Source of the DNA: Gammaproteobacteria bacterium
GTDB taxonomy: Bacteria; Pseudomonadota; Gammaproteobacteria; Thiomicrospirales; Thiomicrospiraceae
Direction: 5' to 3'
Length of the DNA: 6,781 nucleotides
Assembly (NCBI GenBank): GCA_013153955.1
Contig: JAADDM010000241.1
Location: 1 to 6,781 of the forward strand
Made by a program: the position numbers and the translations under genes. Shown here in pieces: positions 1-5,070 of this stretch; positions within the stretch are counted from its first letter, which is position 1; every line of letters starts with the position of its first letter. Below the pieces are notes generated by a model, which had not been told where the DNA came from, did no database searches, and worked only from the letters and a program-made list of their open reading frames with translations.

Positions 1-87
1 ATAGTAAGCATGATTGTGCTGATTAAGAACAGTCTTTAAGGCATTTATTTCGGAAAGTGTATCGGTAGGAAGTTGCATCTGAGGCAT
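1..87 (-). CDS. ligA: NAD-dependent DNA ligase LigA, N-terminal fragment
   Basis: The minus strand from 87 down to the window edge reads 29 open codons, starting MPQMQLPTDTLSEINALK and ending in LNQHNHAYY. The last stretch matches the opening helix of NAD-dependent DNA ligases (domain Ia), whose L-x-x-H-N/Y-x-x-Y-Y pattern helps bind the NMN half of NAD+. LigA seals nicks between Okazaki fragments and in repair. Only the start of a protein usually near 670 residues is present; the adenylation, OB, zinc-finger, HhH and BRCT domains lie outside. Position next to zipA, on the same strand, is a common gammaproteobacterial arrangement and supports the call. The start at 87 has no good Shine-Dalgarno; the methionine three codons later (78) is the alternative. 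A promoter in the zipA-ligA gap suggests independent transcription. Confidence 0.85.
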   Translation of the reverse strand, partial: MPQMQLPTDTLSEINALKTVLNQHNHAYY

Positions 88-130
88 GTATATAAAGCTT
101 TATTAAGTAGAGAGTAAGGGGAAATAAGGT

Positions 131-160
131 TTTATAACCCTAGTAAAAGTGATCTGTCAT
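131..160 (-). promoter_or_regulatory. Probable sigma-70 promoter of ligA
   Basis: Read on the minus strand, ATGACA (160-155, five of six matches to TTGACA) is followed after 18 bases by TATAAA (136-131, five of six matches to TATAAT). Transcription would begin near 124 and leave a leader of about 37 bases before the ligA ATG at 87. The -35 hexamer overlaps one arm of the CATTGAG/CTCAATG inverted repeat, so a protein bound there, or the DNA fold, could affect initiation. This is consensus matching by eye. Confidence 0.5.
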
Positions 161-184
161 TGAGCACGGCCCTCAATGGGCCGT
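158..184 (-). repeat. Two overlapping, mutually exclusive inverted repeats after zipA
   Basis: ACGGCCC (166-172) and GGGCCGT (178-184) form a perfect 7-bp stem with a 5-base loop, 23 bases past the zipA stop codon. CATTGAG (158-164) and CTCAATG (172-178) form a second perfect 7-bp stem that shares bases with the first, so both cannot form at once. No T-tract follows in the zipA direction, so this is not a standard intrinsic terminator. It may protect the zipA mRNA 3' end, attenuate read-through into ligA, or be an operator beside the ligA -35 element. Confidence 0.5.
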
Positions 185-206
185 ATGTTAAAAAAGAAGC
201 TCAACG

Positions 207-1169
207 CTATAACGGCTCGGACTCATACTCGACAGCGGCATCACGCATGGACTGTAAATCTGACTCTTTAATTAACTGACGCTCCATGTTGTACAGACGA
301 CCTTCCATACGCTGAGAAATTTTTCGAGCCATCATGATTAAATCATGCATCACATTAGGGGCTTTAACGGTACTTGGAAGTTCCAATATCATCGCAATAC
401 CGGGCGTAGCATACTCTTCCAGATTTTCTATTGGAAAAATACCTGGTTCAAGTAAGTTCGCTACTTTAATAATAACATTGCCCATATTGTCTTTTTTAAC
501 ATAGATGTTCTGCTCTGAAAGCTGCAAGCCGACTCCGCGCAGCGCATGGTTTAACTCAACCATTTTAAATTCAGAAGCCGTACTCATCACCATAATGACA
601 TAGACCTCTTCTTTCTGTTGGCGGTGAGCACTCACACGCTCCGAACCGGTTTTAAGTGAAGCTTCGTCCGGGATGCCAAATTTAGGCTTTTCGTGGTCTG
701 GCGCAACATAATGATACTCCTCATCGACCATACCGGGGTCATCAACAACCAATACATGATGTTTTGCGCCAGAGCCCTCTTGTGTATCGATATGAGGGGC
801 TTTATCAGCGCCGTTTTCATGCACCTCTGGTAGTTCAAACTCTTGACCAAAAGAGAGCTTACCTTGATTTTCATCAATCTCTCCCGCTTCGGTAGATTCA
901 TCCCGGTTAAAACGCGCTTCAGTTGCTTCAGAAACGGGAATATGCGGATTACCTAAATCTTTGAGTGCTTGCGCTGCTTGTTTCTGGTGGGGAGTCCCCT
1001 CAACAACTGAAGCCGTTTTTTGTTCTGTCGTTGATTTCGCCTCATTAGAAGCCGGATCACGCGTTTTTTCAGGAGATTTTTTGACGACTTTGCGACTTCG
1101 ACTAAGAAAGTATAGTCCCGCAATAACAACCACGGAAAAGATAAGCAGGACTTGCTGTAGCTCATTCAT
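207..1169 (-). CDS. zipA: Cell division protein ZipA
   Basis: ZipA is an inner-membrane anchor that binds the C-terminal tail of FtsZ and tethers the Z-ring early in gammaproteobacterial division. At 320 residues it is close to the E. coli length of about 328. Residues 5-23 form one hydrophobic N-terminal helix with almost nothing before it, followed by a basic stop-transfer patch (RSRKVVKK, 24-31). Residues 32-185 are a charged, low-complexity linker rich in E, K, A and D. Residues about 187-313 match the ZipA FtsZ-binding fold, with the landmarks ELNHALRGVGL, NIYV, ANLLEPGIFP (237-246) and TPGIAMILELPS (255-266). The linker is less P/Q-rich than in E. coli, but this region varies freely. 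GGAG lies 10 bases upstream of the ATG, a slightly long but usable spacing. ligA follows on the same strand. The smc gene often found upstream in gammaproteobacteria is absent here; a divergent sugar kinase takes that place. Confidence 0.93.
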   Translation of the reverse strand: MNELQQVLLIFSVVVIAGLYFLSRSRKVVKKSPEKTRDPASNEAKSTTEQKTASVVEGTPHQKQAAQALKDLGNPHIPVSEATEARFNRDESTEAGEIDENQGKLSFGQEFELPEVHENGADKAPHIDTQEGSGAKHHVLVVDDPGMVDEEYHYVAPDHEKPKFGIPDEASLKTGSERVSAHRQQKEEVYVIMVMSTASEFKMVELNHALRGVGLQLSEQNIYVKKDNMGNVIIKVANLLEPGIFPIENLEEYATPGIAMILELPSTVKAPNVMHDLIMMARKISQRMEGRLYNMERQLIKESDLQSMRDAAVEYESEPL

Positions 1170-1458
1170 TTTAATACGACTCCAAAACAGGACTGCTCAA
1201 GGTGTAACAGGCTAACCAGCCATCGGCTACCAAGCGCGAGATAAATGGATAAAAAAGATTACCGAATTGTACCTTTTATCGCGCCTCTTTTTCTAGTCTA
1301 ATGCCGCTTAATTAAGAATAATTTATGGCGTTTTATCCCATTCAACGGTAATGTGAATTAAAGTTGTGTCGAACGCACTTTTTTCCCGCGCTCATTAGCA
1401 AGCCCACTATAATTATAAGCCCCGTTATTAAATAACACGACAGAGCATTTTACGCAGT
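1170..1458. other. Divergent intergenic region between zipA and the sugar kinase
   Basis: This 289-bp spacer must hold the promoters of both flanking genes. I find no convincing small gene in it. On the minus strand a TACAAT-like -10 lies at about 1272-1267, but no good -35 partner was found for zipA. The strongest element is the TATAATTATA palindrome at 1408-1417, annotated separately. Near 1250-1275 GATAAAA and TTTTATC form a weak inverted repeat of unknown meaning. Confidence 0.45.
1408..1436 (+). promoter_or_regulatory. Candidate -10 palindrome and operator-like dyad before the sugar kinase
   Basis: TATAAT at 1408-1413 is a perfect -10 hexamer on the plus strand, placed to start transcription near 1420, about 39 bases before the kinase ATG. 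It sits within TATAATTATA (1408-1417), so the minus strand also reads TATAAT. Just downstream GTTATT-A-AATAAC (1424-1436) is a perfect 13-bp dyad lying across the predicted start site, where a repressor could bind. No good -35 is visible at 16-18 bp on either strand, which suggests activator dependence or a different true promoter. Confidence 0.4.
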
Positions 1459-2865
1459 ATGAAGCAGACACGTCTCCCAACTCCTAAGCCCCCTGTACAA
1501 AACACATCAAAAACCCTACTTGGCATAGATATTGGCACATCAGGTTTGCGCGCCTGTGTCGTTAAGAAGACTCAAGATGAGATGTTAATACTTGCCAGCA
1601 CAGAAGTTCCGCTTGAAGCGCCGATTTGTCTATTAGGGTCAAGCTCAGTTACACAAAACCCCAATCTTTGGTTAACGGCGCTCCACCAACTTCTATTACA
1701 GCTGAGCCAATCTTTTAATCTGAGCTTAATTACCCACCTTATTTTAGATGCCACCTCTTCTACTGTTCTTCTAGGGGATTCTGAAGGCAACGCGTTAACA
1801 CTGGCACGTATGTACAATGATCAACATGCAACGATACAAGCCAAAGACATTCAAAAATCAATCCCTCCTAAGACCCATACAGCTGCGGTAGGCAGCACCT
1901 GTACACTAGCTAAAGTGATATTGCTCTGTAATGAACACGATTTAGAGACCGACAGCCCTGTGATCATGCATCAGATTGATTTTTTAAATCATGCGCTCTG
2001 CGGGGCTTTGAATATCACTGATGAGAACAATGCCTTAAAACTAGGCTACGATTCGGTACATCAAATTTGGCCGGACTGGGTAGAAAAGCTCATCCAACAT
2101 GCTCATCCTAAGCTCTCCCTACCAAACGTGGTTCAACCTGGGGAGTTTATAGGCTATATTCAACCAGAGTTTATGAACCAATATGGTTTCTGTCATGGCC
2201 TTGAGGTGTGCGCTGGTACAACGGATAGTATTGCAGGGTTTCTCGCCTCTGGCGCACAGGAAATAGGCGACATAACCAGCTCACTTGGTTCAACACTGGC
2301 TTTTAAAATGATCTCTGACCGCCCTTTTTTCTCGCCTAAAGAGGGAATCTACAGTCATCGCCTTAAAGGGGTTTGGCTGGTGGGGGGGGCATCCAATACC
2401 GGCGGCGCCGTATTAACGAACACCTACAGCCTTTCTGAAATAATCCAACTCCTTAAATACCTTGAAAAAAAAGGAGCTTCGAACAATCCCCTGCTTACGC
2501 ACCAAAATGACGACTGCTACCCGCTTATCCAAGTAGGAGAACGTTTCCCTATCTCAAACCCAAACCTTAACCCCACCCTACCTGACAAGCCAAAAGACAG
2601 CTTACGGCCTGAAAATCAACAAGCACACATTCGATACTTTTTAGACCTCATTCAAGGCTTAATTAATATAGAGATTCTAGCGATAAAAAGACTCTCGGAA
2701 TGTACTGGAACAGTGCCAAGCCGACTTTTTTCCGTGGGAGGAGGCATAAAAAACCCCCTCTGGATGGAGGGCCGATTCACGCAACTTCATCAACAATTTA
2801 AAATTAAAGCCGTCCCCTCTAAGCAAACAAACGCTGCTTATGGTGTGACGCTTTTAATTAAATAG
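1459..2865 (+). CDS. FGGY-family carbohydrate kinase, probable D-ribulose/D-xylulose kinase
   Basis: FGGY kinases transfer the gamma-phosphate of ATP to a sugar or polyol in the cytoplasm. The 468 residues cover the full two-lobed actin-like fold. GIDIGTSGLRACVV (22-35) is the first phosphate-binding loop, and LDATSSTVLL (96-105) and ARMYND (116-121) are sugar-lobe motifs. TTD at 254-256 supplies the likely catalytic base D256. SLGSTL (275-280) is the second phosphate loop, and SVGGG (425-429) the adenosine motif. The DATSxTVLL, MYND and GGASNTGGAVL (309-319) signatures resemble the D-ribulose kinase/XK-1 group of cyanobacteria and plants more than classical XylB, so ribulose to ribulose-5-phosphate is the favoured reaction; this is inferred from motifs only. 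No arabinose or xylose catabolic genes lie beside it. The start has no clear Shine-Dalgarno, and 21 residues precede the first motif. A G8 run at 2382-2389 falls inside the conserved VGGASN codons. Confidence 0.82.
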   Translation: MKQTRLPTPKPPVQNTSKTLLGIDIGTSGLRACVVKKTQDEMLILASTEVPLEAPICLLGSSSVTQNPNLWLTALHQLLLQLSQSFNLSLITHLILDATSSTVLLGDSEGNALTLARMYNDQHATIQAKDIQKSIPPKTHTAAVGSTCTLAKVILLCNEHDLETDSPVIMHQIDFLNHALCGALNITDENNALKLGYDSVHQIWPDWVEKLIQHAHPKLSLPNVVQPGEFIGYIQPEFMNQYGFCHGLEVCAGTTDSIAGFLASGAQEIGDITSSLGSTLAFKMISDRPFFSPKEGIYSHRLKGVWLVGGASNTGGAVLTNTYSLSEIIQLLKYLEKKGASNNPLLTHQNDDCYPLIQVGERFPISNPNLNPTLPDKPKDSLRPENQQAHIRYFLDLIQGLINIEILAIKRLSECTGTVPSRLFSVGGGIKNPLWMEGRFTQLHQQFKIKAVPSKQTNAAYGVTLLIK

Positions 2866-2964
2866 CCAAACGAGCCATCTCGATTACGGTTCATTTACAC
2901 CCGTTTTAGCAGGAATATATTCTCGCAGAGCCGATGCTTTATATTAGAATTTACTTTCTATACT

Positions 2965-2984
2965 CCCCCCCCACTTTACTGGAG
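2965..2984 (+). promoter_or_regulatory. C8 tract and ribosome binding site of the HopJ-family gene
   Basis: GGAG at 2981-2984 lies 5 bases before the ATG at 2990 and fixes the start. A run of eight C residues occupies 2965-2972, just upstream. C runs can pair with G-rich sequence or change length by slippage. TATATT or TAGAAT near 2940-2950 may be the -10 element, but no -35 is convincing. Confidence 0.45.
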
Positions 2985-2989
2985 ACTCT

Positions 2990-3340
2990 ATGTCGCAAAC
3001 GATGACGACTCAAATGCTTATTAATGCGTTAAACCAAGGTCCTGTTGACTTTAAAACAGTGATAGAAACCATTGATACTGAATACCAATTCACGCCAAGT
3101 CAGTTTCAAAATGGCCAAACCAGCAATGCTGAAAACACCAATAATGGCTCTTGCAAAATTTTTGCCTTTGGACAGCTAAATAACCTCAGTGAACAAGCAA
3201 CACTGAATGCTTTTGGCGATTTCTACACGCAAGATGTATTGGCGAACCCTGAGGGTGATGACCACCAAAACATTCGCAACTTCATGCAATCTGGCTGGAG
3301 TGGTATTCAGTTTGATAAAACAGCACTTAAGCTTAAATAA
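2990..3340 (+). CDS. HopJ type III effector family protein
   Basis: This 116-residue protein matches the small HopJ family, named from a Pseudomonas syringae effector but common in free-living and marine gammaproteobacteria that lack type III secretion. Family landmarks are all visible: YQFTPSQFQNG (32-42), NGSCKIFAFGQLN (52-64), and a C-terminal block with FGDFY (75-79), VLANPEGDDHQNIRNFM (83-99) and GWSGIQF (102-108). The length is normal for the family. There is no signal peptide or membrane segment, so it is probably cytoplasmic. No secretion, chaperone or hrp-like gene is nearby, so the effector name should not be taken as function; the biochemical role is unknown. It follows the FGGY kinase by 124 bp and probably has its own promoter. 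It ends just before a hairpin shared with the converging phosphatase gene. Confidence 0.85.
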   Translation: MSQTMTTQMLINALNQGPVDFKTVIETIDTEYQFTPSQFQNGQTSNAENTNNGSCKIFAFGQLNNLSEQATLNAFGDFYTQDVLANPEGDDHQNIRNFMQSGWSGIQFDKTALKLK

Positions 3341-3355
3341 GTTTATTTTTTCCAC

Positions 3356-3422
3356 AAAAAAAGCCCGACGTTTAAACCATTCCACCTTCAAGGAGGCCTG
3401 GTTGTTTTAAACGTCGAGCTTT
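3356..3422 (-). terminator. Strong intrinsic terminator between convergent genes (best on minus strand)
   Basis: Arms at 3363-3376 and 3406-3419 form a 14-bp stem on the minus-strand transcript, with one G-U pair. The core CGACGTTTAAA / TTTAAACGTCG is perfect. On the minus strand the stem is followed directly by seven T residues (complement of A 3356-3362), which makes a classical terminator for the phosphatase gene. On the plus strand the stem extends with AAAGC/GCTTT around one C-A mismatch, so it may also end transcripts of the HopJ-family gene, less strongly. The 29-base loop contains a small nested hairpin (CCT-TCA-AGG core). Confidence 0.88.
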
Positions 3423-3482
3423 GTCGAGCCTTTAAGCGTTAAACTGAACGCATAAAACCGTTCATTTTGACCTCTTTAAGAA

Positions 3483-4244
3483 CTAACCTGCATGAATCTT
3501 TCTAACAAGCGCCATATCTAGATAAGTATGACCTGCTGCATCCCCTGCCAGTACGGTAAATGCATCATCTGCCTCACCCATCTGATCCAACACTAACTCA
3601 GCACCCGTAAAATCATCTTCTTTTGTGTACTCATTAATGGTAATAATCGTCTTTAGGTTTGCACCTGCTGAGGATTTAAACCCATTAATAGAGTCTTCAA
3701 ATGCGATGGCATCATCTGCTGTTAGGTTCATCTGCTCAAGTGCCCAAACATAGATATCAGGCGCAGGCTTTTTGGCAGGCACAATATCACCCGCAGCAAT
3801 CACTTCAAACCAACTTTCAGAGTCTGCACCCAAAGTGCTCTCTAGCAGTGCCGTCACGTTTGCAGGCGTTGTGGTTGTTACGATAGCCATGCGAAGACCT
3901 TCCGCCTTAGCTTCAGAAATCAGGCGCTCTACTCCAGAACGAAGTGGAATTTTACCTTCCGCCATCAACTGCTTATAAAACTCAGTTTTAGAGGCGTGTA
4001 AGCCTTTTACAAACTCATCATAATTATCTGGCTTTGCAAATTTTGTATTAAATTTTTCTAGATAAAAACGAATACGCTCTTTGCCGCCAGTAACCGCCAA
4101 AAGCTCACCGTAAAGGGATTCATCCCAACTCCAATCAAGCCCCGCTGCTTTAAACGCCATGTTAAATGCTGGGCGGTGACCATCACGCTCAGTATCAGCT
4201 AGGGTTCCGTCAACGTCAAATAGTACTGCTTGTAATGTAGCCAT
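3483..4244 (-). CDS. cbbY: CbbY-type HAD phosphatase (probable xylulose-1,5-bisphosphate phosphatase)
   Basis: CbbY removes the C1 phosphate of xylulose-1,5-bisphosphate, a misfire product that inhibits Rubisco, giving xylulose-5-phosphate for the Calvin cycle. The protein is a HAD hydrolase with an alpha-helical cap. Counting from the chosen start (253 residues), motif I is DVDGTLADT (10-18), with nucleophile D10 and acid/base D12. The CbbY cap signature TGGKERI is at 52-58 and the motif II region VTTTT at 122-126. The motif III lysine is in AKKPAPD (157-163), and motif IV is FEDS (182-185). DGHRPAFN and AGLDWSWD after motif I also match CbbY rather than generic phosphoglycolate phosphatases. 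The start at 4244 was preferred because AAAGAG ends 6 bases before it; an ATG two codons earlier (4250) abuts that sequence and has no room for ribosome binding. No cbb operon genes are in the window. A broader sugar-phosphate phosphatase role cannot be excluded. Confidence 0.85.
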   Translation of the reverse strand: MATLQAVLFDVDGTLADTERDGHRPAFNMAFKAAGLDWSWDESLYGELLAVTGGKERIRFYLEKFNTKFAKPDNYDEFVKGLHASKTEFYKQLMAEGKIPLRSGVERLISEAKAEGLRMAIVTTTTPANVTALLESTLGADSESWFEVIAAGDIVPAKKPAPDIYVWALEQMNLTADDAIAFEDSINGFKSSAGANLKTIITINEYTKEDDFTGAELVLDQMGEADDAFTVLAGDAAGHTYLDMALVRKIHAG

Positions 4245-4328
4245 AATCATCTCTTTAATTAAATAGTTCGCAACGGATTTTCCATGATATACGACTGAAT
4301 TTCAAGGAAAAACGGTCTACTAAGTAAA

Positions 4329-4353
4329 TACCCCCATATGTTTTAAAGGGGTA
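4329..4353. promoter_or_regulatory. Inverted repeat TACCCC/GGGGTA in the cbbY-dksA spacer
   Basis: TACCCC (4329-4334) and GGGGTA (4348-4353) are a perfect 6-bp inverted repeat separated by 13 bases that include CATATG. It lies 85 bp upstream of the chosen cbbY start and 42 bp upstream of the dksA -10 element, a position suited to a regulator of either divergent gene. An eight-T run (4362-4369) follows after 8 bases, too far for a standard terminator, and no plus-strand gene ends here. The T run may instead act as an UP-like element for the dksA promoter. Confidence 0.4.
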
Positions 4354-4371
4354 CGCATTAGTTTTTTTTGC

Positions 4372-4400
4372 TTGTTGCGCTTATATAAACCTGATATAAA
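4372..4400 (+). promoter_or_regulatory. Extended -10 sigma-70 promoter of the dksA-family gene
   Basis: TTGTTG (4372-4377) as -35, a 17-bp spacer and TATAAA (4395-4400) as -10 give near-consensus geometry. TG at 4392-4393, one base before the -10, makes it an extended -10 promoter. The AT-rich T8 stretch at 4362-4369 lies directly upstream. Initiation near 4407 would give a leader of about 134 bases. The TTATATAA palindrome at 4381-4388 sits inside the spacer and could be an operator. Confidence 0.68.
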
Positions 4401-4415
4401 ACACCGTTATTAAAA

Positions 4416-4512
4416 AAGAGCGCTGCTTCTTGGTGAGAATACTGCCTTAATTTTTAAGGTAGCGGTTGCCAATAAGTGACCAAATAAGTAGTATAAATAA
4501 TTGAGCGCTCTT
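4416..4512 (+). promoter_or_regulatory. Structured 5' leader of the dksA-family mRNA
   Basis: Three nested pairings can be drawn by eye in the predicted leader. The outer stem AAGAGCGCT (4416-4424) pairs with AGCGCTCTT (4504-4512), 9 bp. A middle stem TTGGT (4430-4434) pairs with ACCAA (4479-4483). The inner hairpin CTGCCTTAA (4442-4450) pairs with TTAAGGTAG (4454-4462) over a 3-base loop, with one G-U pair. The closing stem ends 17 bases before the Shine-Dalgarno, so folding could control ribosome access. I cannot match it to a known riboswitch. The GAGCGCT copies could instead be paired DNA-binding half-sites. Confidence 0.45.
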
Positions 4513-4540
4513 AGTAGAGAATAGGATTTAGGAGAGATTT

Positions 4541-4969
4541 ATGGAACAGCAAACAGACTTTATTGAAAACTACCCAGCTTATAAACCGACAAAAGGTGAA
4601 GAGTACATGGGACCTGATATGCTTGCCCATTTCAGAGAGAAGCTTAATGCTTGGAAGGCACAATTAATTGAGGAAGCGAATAGCACGGTTACTCACCTTC
4701 AATCAGACTCAGAAACACCAGCTGACCCAAGTGATCGTGCATCTCAAGAAGAGGAGTTTGCACTGGAACTCCGTACACGAGATAGAGAGCGTAAGCTCAT
4801 TTCTAAGATTGATAAGTCATTAAACCTAATTGAGACGGGTGAATTTGGTTACTGCAAGATGAGCGGCGATGAAATTGGACTACCTCGCATGGAAGCTCGC
4901 CCAACAGCGGATTTAACCGTTGAAATGAAGCGTAAGCAAGAGATTCGTGAAAAGCAGGGTGTGGCTTAA
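4541..4969 (+). CDS. dksA: DksA-family RNA polymerase-binding regulator with degenerate zinc finger
   Basis: DksA enters the RNA polymerase secondary channel and, with ppGpp, adjusts promoters during the stringent response. This 142-residue protein aligns over most of its length with E. coli DksA (151 aa). YMGPDMLAHFREKLNAWKAQL (22-42) begins the coiled coil. The tip ADPSDRA (61-67) keeps D62, D65 and A67, equivalent to the E. coli D71, D74 and A76 that act at the active site. QEEEFALELRTRDRERKLI (69-87) is the return helix, and EARPTADL with EIREKQ is the conserved C-terminal part. The four zinc cysteines of E. coli (C114, C117, C135, C138) correspond to C105, S108, T126 and M129, so only one remains and zinc binding is unlikely. 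This goes further than the two-cysteine, zinc-independent DksA2 of Pseudomonas aeruginosa. AGGAGA (4530-4535), 5 bases before the ATG, fixes the start. Whether a second, zinc-binding DksA exists in this genome cannot be seen. Confidence 0.93.
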   Translation: MEQQTDFIENYPAYKPTKGEEYMGPDMLAHFREKLNAWKAQLIEEANSTVTHLQSDSETPADPSDRASQEEEFALELRTRDRERKLISKIDKSLNLIETGEFGYCKMSGDEIGLPRMEARPTADLTVEMKRKQEIREKQGVA

Positions 4970-4986
4970 TTTAAACCGCAAGGCCT

Positions 4987-5052
4987 GCTTATTGATAAGC
5001 GATTCACTTCGTTAAGCAACATGATGACATTCAATGATGTTCTTAACGAAGT
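4987..5052 (+). repeat. Hairpins after the dksA-family gene (possible Rho-independent-like 3' end)
   Basis: A small hairpin GCTTA-TTGA-TAAGC (4987-5000) is followed by a long one. ACTTCGTTAAG (5006-5016) pairs perfectly with CTTAACGAAGT (5042-5052), and AACAT (5018-5022) pairs with ATGTT (5037-5041), with one bulged C and a 14-base loop. The stem begins 37 bases past the stop codon. No T-tract follows; the next bases are the C-rich tract at 5054-5070. It may stabilise the mRNA 3' end or work as a weak terminator. Confidence 0.55.
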
Positions 5053-5053
5053 A

Positions 5054-5070
5054 CCCCCCCCTCCCCCTCC
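5054..5070 (+). repeat. C-rich homopolymer tract
   Basis: The tract reads C8-T-C5-T-C2 directly after the long hairpin and about 90 bases before the next gene. A C-rich, G-poor RNA segment beside a hairpin could be a Rho entry (rut) site, or simply a slippage-prone run. Its role is unknown. Confidence 0.5.

Noticed and set aside
166..184. Intrinsic terminator of zipA
   Set aside because: The stem is good, but no T-tract follows on either strand, so it is reported as an inverted repeat only.
632..1165. Open frames on the minus strand inside zipA
   Set aside because: They overlap zipA in another frame, have skewed composition and no recognisable family; zipA has clear domain evidence.
961..1215. 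Plus-strand open frame of 84 codons opposite the zipA start
   Set aside because: It is antisense to a well-supported gene and shows no domain, and no ribosome binding site was noted.
1572..1817. Minus-strand open frame inside the sugar kinase
   Set aside because: It is the complement of conserved FGGY coding sequence and has no features of its own.
2990..3340. Part of a type III secretion or toxin island
   Set aside because: No secretion, chaperone or mobile genes are present, and the flanks are housekeeping genes.
3176..3410. Open frames on both strands overlapping the HopJ-family gene end and the terminator
   Set aside because: Both run through the terminator hairpin or the HopJ coding frame, and neither has family similarity.
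3701..3978. Plus-strand open frames opposite cbbY
   Set aside because: They are antisense shadows of a gene with all HAD motifs.
4329..4369. Intrinsic terminator upstream of dksA
   Set aside because: The T run begins 8 bases after the stem and no plus-strand gene ends before it; a promoter-region role fits better.
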